Below are positions 1-8,916 of a stretch of DNA of 64,000 nucleotides, in pieces. How positions within the stretch are numbered: the stretch's first letter is position 1; the number at the start of each line of letters is the position of its first letter. Below the pieces are notes generated by a model. The model did not search any database, was not told the DNA's origin, and worked only from the letters and a program-made list of their open reading frames with translations. The stretch lies in contig NZ_JAPMLM010000068.1 in the NCBI RefSeq assembly GCF_026410195.1, positions 377,001 to 441,000 of the forward strand. The letters are read 5' to 3'. Made by a program: the position numbers and the translations under genes. The stretch comes from Xanthomarina sp. F2636L (GTDB lineage: Bacteria > Bacteroidota > Bacteroidia > Flavobacteriales > Flavobacteriaceae).

Positions 1-40
1 CCCAAAGAAAGTGACACTTGATTAAGTTATTTTTTAGCAG

Positions 41-69
41 AAATCGTCCCGATTTTATCGGGACGATTT
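41..69. terminator. Hairpin terminator at 3' end of tyrS
   Basis: A perfect 12-bp inverted repeat (41-52 with 58-69, loop TTTTA) has AT-rich flanks on both sides. It sits 5 bases beyond the tyrS stop codon, so it can end tyrS transcription, and it may also end a plus-strand gene lying left of the window. Confidence 0.8.
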
Positions 70-74
70 TCATT

Positions 75-1382
75 TTAAACCACTTTAATAATATACGTGT
101 TTTTCTTCCCTTTATTAAGAATGATGTATTTATTATTTATTAAGTCTTCTGAAGTTAGCAGATAATTTTCATCCACTTTTTCTTTATTTACAGAAACGGC
201 ATTTTCTTTTAAGGCTCTTCTAGCTTCGCTATTAGATGCTAAAAAGTTAGTTTTAGCAGATAGTGCGGCAATCATGTCTAAACCTGGGTTTAAATCTGCT
301 TGAGACACTTCAGACTGTGGTACACCTTCAAAAACATCTAAAAAAGTTCCTTCATCCAAGGTTTTTATATCTTCTTTAAAGCTTTTACTAAAAAGAATAT
401 TCGAAGCTTTTTCAGCATTCTCAAAATCTTCTTTAGAATGTACAAAGGTTGTTACCTCTTCGGCCAAACGCTTTTGTAACAAACGCAAGTGTGGTGTTTG
501 TTTATGTGCTTCCACTAAATTAACAATATTGTCCTTATCTAAAAAAGTAAATATTTTAATATATTTTTCAGCATCATCATCGCTTGTATTCAACCAAAAC
601 TGGTAGAATTTATAAACAGATGTTTTGTCTGCATCCAACCAGATATTTCCACCTTCACTTTTCCCAAACTTGGAACCATCGGCTTTGGTAATTAATGGAC
701 AAGTCATAGCAAAGGCTTTGGCTTGTTCGTTCACATTCATTCGCCTTACCAATTCGGTTCCTGTTGTAATATTTCCCCATTGATCGCTTCCTCCCATTTG
801 CAACAAGCAATTGTAGTTTTTGTGTAAATGGTAAAAATCGTAACCTTGTATTAATTGGTATGTAAATTCTGTAAAAGACATGCCAACACTTCCTTCTTCA
901 CCAGAAAAGCGCTTTTTAACCGAGTCTTTAGACATCATGTAGTTTACCGTTATTCGTTTTCCTACATCTCTGGCAAAATCGATAAATGAAAAGGTTTTCA
1001 TCCAATCGTAATTATTAACTAAAATAGGTGCATTTTCTGCTTGGGAATCAAAATCTAAAAACCGAGATAAAACGCGTTTAATGCCTTCTACATTTTTGTT
1101 TAAAGCCTCTTCGTTTAATAGATTACGTTCATCACTTTTCCCAGAAGGATCTCCAATCATTCCTGTAGCTCCACCAACTAAGGCAATAGGTTTATGACCA
1201 GCTTTTTCAAGGTGTACCAATAGAATTATAGGAACCAAACTTCCAATATGCAAAGAATCTGACGTTGGATCAAAACCAATATAAGCAGTCGTACTTTCTT
1301 TACTTAATTGTTCTTCAGTTCCAGGCATGATATCGTGTACCATTCCTCTCCAGCGTAGATCTTCAACAAATTTATTAGCCAT
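75..1382 (-). CDS. tyrS: Tyrosine--tRNA ligase
   Basis: This cytoplasmic class I aminoacyl-tRNA synthetase charges tRNA-Tyr. The HIGH-type motif reads HIGS at about residue 45 and the KMSKS-type loop reads KFGKS at about residue 235. GGSDQWGN is the usual tyrosine-pocket segment, and an S4-like RNA-binding domain forms the C-terminus. The frame is open to 1400, but I choose the ATG at 1382 (MANKFVEDL): it matches the family's usual N-terminus, and a TAnnTTTG box at 1411-1418 would place the transcript start about 20 bases upstream of it. The resulting 435 residues are normal for the family. It is transcribed alone and ends in a strong hairpin. Confidence 0.97.
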   Translation of the reverse strand: MANKFVEDLRWRGMVHDIMPGTEEQLSKESTTAYIGFDPTSDSLHIGSLVPIILLVHLEKAGHKPIALVGGATGMIGDPSGKSDERNLLNEEALNKNVEGIKRVLSRFLDFDSQAENAPILVNNYDWMKTFSFIDFARDVGKRITVNYMMSKDSVKKRFSGEEGSVGMSFTEFTYQLIQGYDFYHLHKNYNCLLQMGGSDQWGNITTGTELVRRMNVNEQAKAFAMTCPLITKADGSKFGKSEGGNIWLDADKTSVYKFYQFWLNTSDDDAEKYIKIFTFLDKDNIVNLVEAHKQTPHLRLLQKRLAEEVTTFVHSKEDFENAEKASNILFSKSFKEDIKTLDEGTFLDVFEGVPQSEVSQADLNPGLDMIAALSAKTNFLASNSEARRALKENAVSVNKEKVDENYLLTSEDLINNKYIILNKGKKNTYIIKVV

Positions 1383-1410
1383 TATTTCAGTTTTAATCAT
1401 TTAATTTGGA

Positions 1411-1418
1411 CAAAGATA
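1411..1418 (-). promoter_or_regulatory. -7 box (TATCTTTG) for tyrS
   Basis: On the minus strand the octamer TATCTTTG matches the Bacteroidota -7 consensus TAnnTTTG exactly. No convincing -33 TTG is seen at the usual spacing. Transcription would start near 1405, which leaves a leader of about 22 bases before the ATG at 1382. Confidence 0.5.
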
Positions 1419-1471
1419 AAAATCAATGAATAATTACTATCTCTTTATTAATAATTCTTTACTTTAGTTTT

Positions 1472-2479
1472 ATGATATTAGTAACTGGAGGTACTGGATT
1501 AGTTGGATCGCATCTATTGTTTCAACTTATACAAGAAAATAAAGCTGTAAGAGCTATTTATAGAAATGAAAAAAAACTATCCATAGTTAAAAAAGTGTTT
1601 TCTTATTATTGTGAAAATCCAGACGAACTTTTCAATAAAATTGAATGGATTCAAGCAGATCTTACAGATATTCCTTTGCTAAGTGGAGCTTTTAAAGACG
1701 TCACACATGTTTACCATAGTGCTGCATTTGTTTCTTTTGAACCTAATAAATACCATGTATTAAGAAAAACCAATATTGAAGGCACAGCAAATATTGTTAA
1801 CCTTTGTATTGCAAATAATGTTGAAAAATTATGTTATGTAAGCACTATTGCAACCATTGGAAAAACAATAAATACCAAAGAAGCAAACGAAAGAACACCA
1901 TGGAATTCTGAAGCTGACAATAGTGTTTATGGGATTACAAAATATGGTGCAGAAATGGAGGTTTGGCGTGGTACTCAGGAAGGTTTAAATGCCGTAATAG
2001 TAAATCCTGGTGTTATTATAGGTCCTGGTATTTGGAAATATGGTAGTGGAAATATTTTTAAAAAAGTTTATAACGGCTTAACGCATTACACAGAAGGTGC
2101 GGTAGGTTATATAGCTGTATTTGATGTAGTAAATTGCATGATAAAACTCATGGAAAGTCATGTAAAAAATGACAATTTTATTCTAGTGGCAGAAAACTGG
2201 TCTTATAAGCAATTTATTGAACAGATTGCTACGTCATTAAATGTAAAAGCACCAACCAAAAAAGCTGGCCCATTTTTATTAAATATAGCTTGGAGATTAG
2301 ATTGGGCAAACCACTTATTAACTGGAAAACGCAGAACTATCAGCAAACAACTAGCGAAAACCTTGGTGTCTAAATCTGTTTTTGATAACACAAAAATTAA
2401 AACACAGTTACAGTATCAATTTAAGCCAATAGATAAGAGTATTGAAGAAGTTTCATCTATTTTTCTAAAAGAACATTAA
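1472..2479 (+). CDS. NAD-dependent epimerase/dehydratase family protein
   Basis: This is an extended short-chain dehydrogenase/reductase of 335 residues. The Rossmann glycine motif GGTGLVGSH starts at residue 6, and the catalytic tyrosine/lysine pair lies in YGITKYGAE near residue 152, preceded by the STIAT serine region. It resembles the dihydroflavonol-4-reductase-like branch, whose members reduce or epimerise nucleotide sugars, steroids or similar substrates; the substrate here cannot be read from sequence. Its stop codon overlaps by 4 bases the convergent stop of the DUF4296 gene, with no terminator between them. Confidence 0.85.
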   Translation: MILVTGGTGLVGSHLLFQLIQENKAVRAIYRNEKKLSIVKKVFSYYCENPDELFNKIEWIQADLTDIPLLSGAFKDVTHVYHSAAFVSFEPNKYHVLRKTNIEGTANIVNLCIANNVEKLCYVSTIATIGKTINTKEANERTPWNSEADNSVYGITKYGAEMEVWRGTQEGLNAVIVNPGVIIGPGIWKYGSGNIFKKVYNGLTHYTEGAVGYIAVFDVVNCMIKLMESHVKNDNFILVAENWSYKQFIEQIATSLNVKAPTKKAGPFLLNIAWRLDWANHLLTGKRRTISKQLAKTLVSKSVFDNTKIKTQLQYQFKPIDKSIEEVSSIFLKEH

Positions 2480-2931
2480 TTATTTTTTAAGGGTTTTGTT
2501 TTAATTATATCCTCTTTTAGAAACCCTTTATTTTTCCGTTTAGATCTTTTTATGGAATCGTTTTTTCTTGTTTCGTTTTGTTCTTTTTCCACTAAAGTAT
2601 TATACGTATCCCTTAAGGTTTTTAGACTATCGTTTACTTTATTAATAATTTGCTCATAGTCCTTTAAATTGAATGTATAATACTCGTTACTAAGAACAAA
2701 CTGAGTACTATCTATTTGATGTTTGGAATAAATAAATGCATCAGGAACAATGTCATTGTTTTCAATAATAGATTTATTAATCCCTTTTGCTGAATTTATT
2801 AAAGATACATCCATTAAGATATCCACCATCTTTTCCTTAGAAATTAAATTTTTAGGCTTTTTTGGTTTTTCAGAATTATAACAAGACGTTATAAAAACAA
2901 ACAGCGTTAAAGCGATTATTATTTTTTTCAT
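2476..2931 (-). CDS. DUF4296 lipoprotein
   Basis: A predicted lipoprotein of 151 residues: the signal segment ends in FITSC, a lipobox followed by YNSEK. The next part (ISKEKMVDILMDVSLINSAKG) has the look of DUF4296, a Bacteroidota family without known function. The C-terminus is very rich in Lys, Arg and Asn. I start at the ATG at 2931 rather than the TTG at 2934. It lies 11 bases after the dihydroorotase stop and is probably the last gene of the operon that starts with the GT2 gene at 5010. The tie to pyrimidine or glycan metabolism is only positional. Confidence 0.8.
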   Translation of the reverse strand: MKKIIIALTLFVFITSCYNSEKPKKPKNLISKEKMVDILMDVSLINSAKGINKSIIENNDIVPDAFIYSKHQIDSTQFVLSNEYYTFNLKDYEQIINKVNDSLKTLRDTYNTLVEKEQNETRKNDSIKRSKRKNKGFLKEDIIKTKPLKNN

Positions 2932-2942
2932 CAATGAGACTT

Positions 2943-4283
2943 TTATCTATTAAAAGTTAATCGTTTAGCATTTTTAACTTTGCTAAATTTAGAATTTTCA
3001 AACACTAATTGTCCATTTAATATGGTATGTGTAACTCTAGATTTAAAAGTAGTTCCTTCAAAAGGAGACCACCCACATTTGTACAAAATATTTTGGTTGT
3101 TAACGGTCCAGGGTTTGTTAAGATTTACAATCACCAAATCGGCAAAATAACCTTCTTTAATAAAACCACGTTTTTCAATTTGGAATAATATGGCTGGATT
3201 ATGACACATTTTTTCTACAACTTGTTCCAAGGAAATTTTTTCTTTATGATGTGCTTCTAACATAGCAACTAGAGCATGCTGCACCAATGGGCCACCAGAT
3301 GGGGCTTTTGTATAAACTTGCTTTTTTTCTTCTATGGTATGTGGAGCATGATCTGTTGCAAGCACATCTATCCTTCCATCCAAGAGAGCCTTCCAAAGCG
3401 CATCTCTATCTTTGGCTGTTTTTACTGCCGGATTCCACTTAATCAAAGTACCTTTGGTGTCGTAATCTTCTTCGCTAAACCAGAGATGATGCACACAAAC
3501 TTCAGCTGTAATTTTTTTATCTTTTAAAGGAATTTTATTTGAAAACAACTTAGTTTCTATTCCTGTTGAAAGATGAAACACATGTAATCTAGCTCCCGTT
3601 TTTTTTGCCAACTCGATAGCTTTTGATGAGGAAATATAACAGGCCTTATCGCTTCTAATATGTGGATGAAGTTTAACAGGAATGTCGTCTCCATATTCTT
3701 TTTTATACACTTCAAAATTGGCCTTAATTGTGGCTTCGTCTTCACAGTGTACAGAAATAATCATATCTGTACTTGAAAATATCTTTTCTAAAACCTCAGG
3801 ATTATCCACCAACATATTTCCTGTTGATGAACCTAAAAACAATTTTAAACCAGCAACTTCTTTCGGATTTACTTTTAATATCTCTTCCAGATTATCGTTT
3901 GTGCCACCAAACATAAACGAATAGTTAGCATAGGATGTCTCTGAAGCAATTTTAAATTTATCATTTAAAGCTTCTATGGTGGTTGTTTGCGGATTGGTAT
4001 TTGGCATTTCAATATAAGACGTAATCCCACCTGCTAAAGCTGCTTTAGATTCTGTCTCAATAGTTGCTTTATGTGTTAATCCTGGTTCTCTAAAATGCAC
4101 CTGATCATCAATAACTCCTGGAATAACATAATTCCCTTCTGCATCTATAATATGTACATTAGAAGATTTAGCACTAATAGAACTTGAAATCTCCTTAATT
4201 ATATCGTTTTCCACAAGAATATCTCCTTCAAAAACCTCTCCTTCGTTAACTATCCTTGCATTTTTAATTAGTATGGTATTCAT
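2943..4283 (-). CDS. pyrC: Dihydroorotase
   Basis: A 446-residue amidohydrolase predicted to cyclise carbamoyl-aspartate to dihydroorotate in pyrimidine synthesis. Visible motifs are DDQVHFREPG (the first metal-binding HxR site, normally DxHxH, here with His in HFR), the GLKLFLGS segment that holds the carboxylated lysine, SVHCED, HVFHLST and the final metal ligand region ATDHAPH. This is the class I type common in Bacteroidota; the related allantoinase is less likely. The first base of its start codon lies one base from the stop of the upstream GT2 gene, so the two are surely co-transcribed. Confidence 0.9.
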   Translation of the reverse strand: MNTILIKNARIVNEGEVFEGDILVENDIIKEISSSISAKSSNVHIIDAEGNYVIPGVIDDQVHFREPGLTHKATIETESKAALAGGITSYIEMPNTNPQTTTIEALNDKFKIASETSYANYSFMFGGTNDNLEEILKVNPKEVAGLKLFLGSSTGNMLVDNPEVLEKIFSSTDMIISVHCEDEATIKANFEVYKKEYGDDIPVKLHPHIRSDKACYISSSKAIELAKKTGARLHVFHLSTGIETKLFSNKIPLKDKKITAEVCVHHLWFSEEDYDTKGTLIKWNPAVKTAKDRDALWKALLDGRIDVLATDHAPHTIEEKKQVYTKAPSGGPLVQHALVAMLEAHHKEKISLEQVVEKMCHNPAILFQIEKRGFIKEGYFADLVIVNLNKPWTVNNQNILYKCGWSPFEGTTFKSRVTHTILNGQLVFENSKFSKVKNAKRLTFNR

Positions 4284-4284
4284 A

Positions 4285-5010
4285 TTATTTCTTATTGAAA
4301 ATACTCTTTAATTTCATTTTTATAACGCCAAAAATAGCTTCGGAAATAATTCCTCCACTCATTTTAGACTTCCCTTTTTTTCTATCTGTAAAAATTACAG
4401 GAACCTCAACTATTTGAAACTTTTTTAAATAAGCCTTGAATTTCATTTCTATTTGAAAGGCGTAACCAACAAATTCAATTTTATCTAAGTTAATGGTTTC
4501 TAAAACAACTCTTTTATAACAAACAAAACCAGCTGTTGTGTCTTCTATTTTCATTCGGGTAATTAACCTGACATATTTTGAAGCAAAATAAGATAGTAAA
4601 ATTCGGCTCATTGGCCAATTAACAACATTCACTCCATTAATATACCTGGATCCTATTGCAACATCCGCTTTGTCTAAATGACAGGTATTATAAAGTTTGA
4701 TTAAGTCGTTAGGATTATGCGAAAAATCGGCATCCATCTCAAAAATATACTGATAATCTTTATTTAAACACCATTTAAATCCGGCAATATATGCTGTGCC
4801 TAAGCCTGTTTTATTCTCCCTATTTAATAAGAATAATTTGTTCTTAAATTCGTGCTGTAATTCACGTACCTTTGTGGCTGTTAAATCTGGCGAATTATCG
4901 TCTACCACTAGAATATGAAATGCCTTATTTTGAGAAAATACAGCTTTGATAATAGCTTCTATATTCTCAATTTCATTATAGGTTGGGATAATGACAATAG
5001 CGTCGTTCAT
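4285..5010 (-). CDS. Polyprenol monophosphomannose synthase-like glycosyltransferase family 2
   Basis: A GT-A fold family 2 glycosyltransferase of 241 residues. IIPTYNE opens the nucleotide-binding domain, VVDDNSPD and MDADFSH carry the acidic metal-binding residues, and GSRYI follows. The pattern is that of dolichol/polyprenol-phosphate mannose synthases, which make a lipid-linked mannose donor at the inner leaflet of the cytoplasmic membrane. No C-terminal membrane domain is present. The ATG at 5010 is chosen over a TTG at 5034 because a TAnnTTTG box covers 5032-5039. It leads the operon with dihydroorotase and DUF4296. A role in protein O-glycosylation is plausible for this phylum but is inference. 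Confidence 0.87.
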   Translation of the reverse strand: MNDAIVIIPTYNEIENIEAIIKAVFSQNKAFHILVVDDNSPDLTATKVRELQHEFKNKLFLLNRENKTGLGTAYIAGFKWCLNKDYQYIFEMDADFSHNPNDLIKLYNTCHLDKADVAIGSRYINGVNVVNWPMSRILLSYFASKYVRLITRMKIEDTTAGFVCYKRVVLETINLDKIEFVGYAFQIEMKFKAYLKKFQIVEVPVIFTDRKKGKSKMSGGIISEAIFGVIKMKLKSIFNKK

Positions 5011-5031
5011 TAAAAAAGTGTATAATTTCAA

Positions 5032-5039
5032 CAAATGTA
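5032..5039 (-). promoter_or_regulatory. -7 box (TACATTTG) for the GT2-pyrC-DUF4296 operon
   Basis: Minus-strand TACATTTG fits TAnnTTTG exactly and lies 22 bases upstream of the ATG at 5010. No clear -33 TTG was found. It overlaps the alternative TTG codon at 5034, which argues against that start. Confidence 0.5.
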
Positions 5040-5119
5040 AACTATTTAAAAGAGATAGTTTTTTAAATATTCCTTAAAAAATATGAAATAAGTATTATTT
5101 TTTATAATAATTTTACAAG

Positions 5120-5773
5120 ATGCTACGTCCCGTATTTTCGAACGATTTTTTCATTATATTAATAGTCATTAGCCTTGTTTTTGTGGCTATTACTAAATTA
5201 TTATTTGAAAAAAGATTTAATCATTTTGCTTCAATTTTAATTAATTCAAGCTATTTAAAAGTCTATTCTAAAGATCAAAAATTTATAGACTTATTTGATG
5301 GTCTTTTGTTTTTAAATCTACTTTTTTCTGTTTCCATTTTTAGCTATATTAGTTATAACACCTTATTTGAAAACCTTGAAATATCTATTGCTTTTATTTT
5401 AAAATTAATGCTAAGTATTGGTATTTTTATTTTAATTAAAGTTCTACTTGAAAGACTTATTGGAAGTCTTTTTAGCATAGATAACTTAATAGACAAGTAC
5501 TTGTTTCAAAAAATTAGCTATAAAAATTTCTTAGGTTTGGTGTTAATTCCCATTAACATTATTTTACTTTTTAGCATTGTACCAAATAAGGCCATAGTTT
5601 TAAGTGTCATTATCTTTTTAGGTATTATAAACACAATAGGTTTGCTTACTTCCTATAAATCAAATCTTAATTTAATTAAAAGAGATTTTTTCTATTTTAT
5701 TTTATATCTTTGCGCACTCGAAATTGGACCTTATTTTATATTATACAAGGTTCTTATAGAAAACAAAGTTTAA
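5120..5773 (+). CDS. DUF4271 integral membrane protein
   Basis: A 217-residue membrane protein with about six hydrophobic segments (near residues 8-28, 65-85, 92-110, 137-155, 160-178 and 190-208) and very few charged residues within them. The opening LRPVFSNDFF and the overall layout match DUF4271, a Bacteroidota inner-membrane family with no assigned role. It ends 13 bases before the uroporphyrinogen-III synthase-like gene, so the two are probably one transcript. That pairing suggests but does not prove a link to tetrapyrrole metabolism or its regulation. Confidence 0.78.
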   Translation: MLRPVFSNDFFIILIVISLVFVAITKLLFEKRFNHFASILINSSYLKVYSKDQKFIDLFDGLLFLNLLFSVSIFSYISYNTLFENLEISIAFILKLMLSIGIFILIKVLLERLIGSLFSIDNLIDKYLFQKISYKNFLGLVLIPINIILLFSIVPNKAIVLSVIIFLGIINTIGLLTSYKSNLNLIKRDFFYFILYLCALEIGPYFILYKVLIENKV

Positions 5774-5786
5774 TACATACTAGCCT

Positions 5787-6536
5787 ATGAAAGTGAAAAC
5801 AATTTTAGTGTCTCAACCCGAACCTAAAATCGAAAATTCGCCTTACTTTGATCTTCAGGAAAAGCAAAAAGTTAAAATAGACTTTAGACCTTTTATTCAT
5901 GTCGAAGGAGTTGATGCAAAAGAAATAAGATTACAAAAAGTTGATTTAAAAAACTATACAGCAATCATATTGACAAGTAGAAATGCCGTAGATCATTTCT
6001 TTAGAGTTGCAGACGAAATGCGCTTTAAAGTTCCAGATAGCATGAAGTATTTTTGTCAATCGGAAGCTGTTGCTTATTATCTTCAGAAATATGTAGTTTA
6101 TAGAAAACGTAAAATTTATGTTGGAAAACGAAATTTTGCTGAGTTATCTCCTTTAATTAAAAAGTATAAGGACGAAACATTTTTATTGCCGACTACAGAT
6201 AAATTAAAAACAGAGGTTCCAAAAATCTTAAACGAATTAGGTGTTAATTGGAAAGAAGCTGTTTTTTATAGAACTGTTATTAGCGACCTATCTGATTTAG
6301 CCAATGTTTTATATGACATCCTAGTGTTTTTTAGTCCTTCTGGAATTGATTCTTTATTTCATAATTTCCCAGATTTTAAACAAAACGATACACGTATAGC
6401 TGTTTTTGGAAATACAACTATTAAAGCTGCTGAAGACAAAGGTTTACGTGTAGATATTTCTGCACCATCGCCAGAAACACCTTCTATGACAATGGCCTTG
6501 GAGAAATATATTAATGACACCAATAAAAAGAAATAA
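5787..6536 (+). CDS. hemD: Uroporphyrinogen-III synthase family protein
   Basis: The 249 residues follow the two-lobed HemD layout: TILVSQPEP at the N-terminus, AIILTSRNAVDHFF, a linker, then VFFSPSGIDSLF and AVFGNTTIKAAEDKGL in the other lobe. The last two are the typical 'SPSG' and 'G.TT..A' segments of the family. It would cyclise hydroxymethylbilane to uroporphyrinogen III in haem synthesis. Sequence conservation in this family is low, so the assignment rests on these scattered motifs. It follows DUF4271 closely and ends in a bidirectional hairpin. No other haem gene is in the window. Confidence 0.85.
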   Translation: MKVKTILVSQPEPKIENSPYFDLQEKQKVKIDFRPFIHVEGVDAKEIRLQKVDLKNYTAIILTSRNAVDHFFRVADEMRFKVPDSMKYFCQSEAVAYYLQKYVVYRKRKIYVGKRNFAELSPLIKKYKDETFLLPTTDKLKTEVPKILNELGVNWKEAVFYRTVISDLSDLANVLYDILVFFSPSGIDSLFHNFPDFKQNDTRIAVFGNTTIKAAEDKGLRVDISAPSPETPSMTMALEKYINDTNKKK

Positions 6537-6558
6537 TTTCTTATTAAATATATAAAGT

Positions 6559-6586
6559 AAAAGAGCCACCAAATGGTTGCTCTTTT
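6559..6586. terminator. Bidirectional hairpin terminator
   Basis: A 12-base stem with one mismatch (6559-6570 with 6575-6586) has A-rich and T-rich flanks. It lies between the convergent hemD-like gene and the T9SS leucine-rich-repeat gene and suits both. Confidence 0.7.
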
Positions 6587-6617
6587 TTTATTCCATAATT
6601 ATGTTATCACACATTCT

Positions 6618-7592
6618 TTATTTAATCATTAACTTCTTTGTAGCAATTTGATTATCTGACACAAATTTGGCTAAATACAATCCAGAAGCGAAATTAGAAA
6701 CATCTATTAAGTTATCTCCTTGATTTAGAGTTTTTGTCAAAATAGTTTTTCCTGTAATATGATATATACTAAATATCGTATTATCTGATTTAGTGGCTAT
6801 ATGCACTAAATTATCTGAAGGATTTGGATACATATTATATGTTACTTCTACAGTATCGTTAACGGATAAGGTGCTCATACATGAAGCACATTCTACTTCA
6901 TTATCTACTAAACAGAAAGAAGCATCATCAATAAACCATACAATATGCCTGTCTCTATCAATAAGAGAAGCATCATCGAAAAAAATACAGGTTAAATCTG
7001 AGTTACCGTCTGAATCGAAATGCAGCATGTTTTCTTGATTTCCATTCCTCAAATCCAAATAGGTTAATCCATTTAGTTTAAGATCAACATAATCTATGAC
7101 CGAATTCTGGCTTAAATCTAAGCTAGATATACTATTTTTTCTAAGATTTAAATTTTTTAATGCTGAATTAGTAGTTACATCTAAAGCAAATAAATCCGCA
7201 TTTTTCAGATTTAAGGTAGTTAAGTTTGCAAGTCCTGTAATATTAATAGATGTTAAGCCTGAGCATCCTATGCCACTAATAGACAATAATGAGGTGCAAC
7301 TTGATAAATCTACATTAGTTATTCCTGGATTATAATTAAAAACAATTTCTAACATATTAATAAAAGCTTCAACTCCTGTTAAATCGGAAATTCCTAAGTT
7401 AGTCATGCTTAAGCTTCCATTAAAAGCATGTGCTTCAGAAGTTAAAATTTGATTATCTAGTATTGGGTTAGAATCAATTCCAGCATCTATCAAGGCTTGT
7501 TCAAAATTATCATCAGGAACTAGCGTATATTGTGCATAGGTGTATGATTGGGATACAACAAAGGCAATAAGAAAATAAATATATTTTTTCAT
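6618..7592 (-). CDS. T9SS type A cargo protein with leucine-rich repeats
   Basis: A 324-residue secreted protein. The signal peptide ends near SYTYAQ; then come short leucine-rich repeats of the Bacteroidota type (units such as LTTLNLKNADLFALDV and LSSLDLSQ) from about residue 55 to 200. A C-terminal T9SS type A sorting domain of about 80 residues follows, with YNMYPNPSDN, TGKTI, GLYLAKFVSD and the final KKLMIK. It is exported by Sec and then taken by the type IX machinery to the surface or medium. The ligand is unknown. It is a close paralogue of the next gene upstream. Confidence 0.88.
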   Translation of the reverse strand: MKKYIYFLIAFVVSQSYTYAQYTLVPDDNFEQALIDAGIDSNPILDNQILTSEAHAFNGSLSMTNLGISDLTGVEAFINMLEIVFNYNPGITNVDLSSCTSLLSISGIGCSGLTSINITGLANLTTLNLKNADLFALDVTTNSALKNLNLRKNSISSLDLSQNSVIDYVDLKLNGLTYLDLRNGNQENMLHFDSDGNSDLTCIFFDDASLIDRDRHIVWFIDDASFCLVDNEVECASCMSTLSVNDTVEVTYNMYPNPSDNLVHIATKSDNTIFSIYHITGKTILTKTLNQGDNLIDVSNFASGLYLAKFVSDNQIATKKLMIK

Positions 7593-7748
7593 GATTTTAG
7601 GTTTGTAGTTTGCAGTTATAAATCTAAGACTTCATTACAATAGAATCAAAAAATACAACTGTTTTACACCCTAATTATTAACACTTTAAGCTAAAAAATG
7701 TTGAAAAAACCGATAAAACAATATTACACTCTTCTTCTAAGCATAAAA

Positions 7749-7779
7749 AAAGAGAGCAACTTTATAAGTTGCTCTCTTT
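7749..7779 (-). terminator. Terminator after the second T9SS LRR gene
   Basis: A perfect 14-bp stem (7749-7762 with 7766-7779) has a 3-base loop, followed on the minus strand by an A/T-rich run with six or more T residues. It ends the transcript of 7802-8752. Nothing else is seen in the rest of the 7593-7801 gap. Confidence 0.8.
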
Positions 7780-7801
7780 AAACATGATTTAAAAATTGAA
7801 T

Positions 7802-8752
7802 TTACTTTATTATTAATTTCTTTGTGTCTACTTTACTATCTGAAACAAATCTTGCTAAATAAATACCAGAAGCCAAGCCAGAAACATTTACAACATTTTC
7901 TCCTTTAGACAGTGTTTTGGTTAATATAACTTTACCAGTGATGTTGTAGATAGAAACAACTGCACTATTAGTTTTTGTTGTAATATAAAGAGAGTTAAAT
8001 GCTGGATTTGGATACATATTGAAAGCTATGTCATTCACTGAATCTATTGAAATTGTATTACATTCGGCAATTGTTTCTACATAGTTGGTATTAGCATCTT
8101 TTATCCAAGTCAATAAATTTGGTTCAGCAGAGTCATCTACAAAAAGACATTCTAAATTTGGATTAGAGTCTGCATTAAAAGCTGTCACATTTGCATTATT
8201 ACCATTTCGCATATCCATAAAAGTCAAGTTATTTGTTTTTGCATCTACAGAAATTAAAGCTGTATTTTGACTTAAATCTAAACTAGAAAGATTACATTTT
8301 CTTACGTTCAAATTTTCTAAGGCTATATTCGTGGTTACATCTAAACTAGTTAAGGCTGTACTTCTTAGGTTTAAATCTGTTAGATTTGTAAGTCCAGTAA
8401 CATTAATAGAAGCTAAACCTCCACAACCTAAAGCACTTACGCTAGTTAAAGATGTACAACTAGATAAATCTACACTTGTTATTCCAGGGTTGTAATTAAA
8501 AGTAATTCCTGTCATATTTATAAGCGCTTCTACACCAGTTAAATCAAGAATACCCAAGCCAGTCATACTTATACTTCCTGTAAAGTTATTTGCTTCAATA
8601 GTTAATACTTGTCCATCGATTGTAGGGTTGGAATCAATATTAGCATCAATCAATGCTTGCTCAAAAATAGCATCCGGAACAGAGGTATATTGAGCGTAGG
8701 TTAAAGAGTAACAAGCAAAAAATAAAGCTATTAAAAAAGTAGTTTTTTTCAT
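7802..8752 (-). CDS. T9SS type A cargo protein with leucine-rich repeats (paralogue)
   Basis: 316 residues, with the same plan as its downstream neighbour: signal peptide ending near LTYAQ, N-terminal YTSVPDAIFEQALIDA, several short leucine-rich units (for example LTSLDVTTN and LSSLDLSQN), and a T9SS type A sorting domain with FNMYPNPAFN, TGKVILTKTL and KKLIIK. The two share most of their sequence over the whole length, so a tandem duplication is the simplest origin. I start at the ATG at 8752, because the three preceding codons begin with a TTG and are shared leader sequence. It has its own terminator. Confidence 0.87.
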   Translation of the reverse strand: MKKTTFLIALFFACYSLTYAQYTSVPDAIFEQALIDANIDSNPTIDGQVLTIEANNFTGSISMTGLGILDLTGVEALINMTGITFNYNPGITSVDLSSCTSLTSVSALGCGGLASINVTGLTNLTDLNLRSTALTSLDVTTNIALENLNVRKCNLSSLDLSQNTALISVDAKTNNLTFMDMRNGNNANVTAFNADSNPNLECLFVDDSAEPNLLTWIKDANTNYVETIAECNTISIDSVNDIAFNMYPNPAFNSLYITTKTNSAVVSIYNITGKVILTKTLSKGENVVNVSGLASGIYLARFVSDSKVDTKKLIIK

Positions 8753-8865
8753 AATTATCAATTTTAGTTCTAACCATAAAATTACATTTTTATTGACTGA
8801 TATCCAAGAAAACCAAGACCTTATGTCGTATGGAGTTTTAATTTTTTATTGAAATTAATTCAAAA

Positions 8866-8893
8866 AAAAAGCAGCCAAAATTGGCTGCTTTTT
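8866..8893 (-). terminator. Terminator after the third T9SS cargo gene
   Basis: A perfect 13-bp stem (8866-8878 with 8881-8893) ends on the minus strand in a run of T residues. It lies 24 bases beyond the stop codon of the gene at 8917-9714. Confidence 0.8.
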
Positions 8894-8916
8894 AATAATA
8901 CTCTATATAGTAGACA

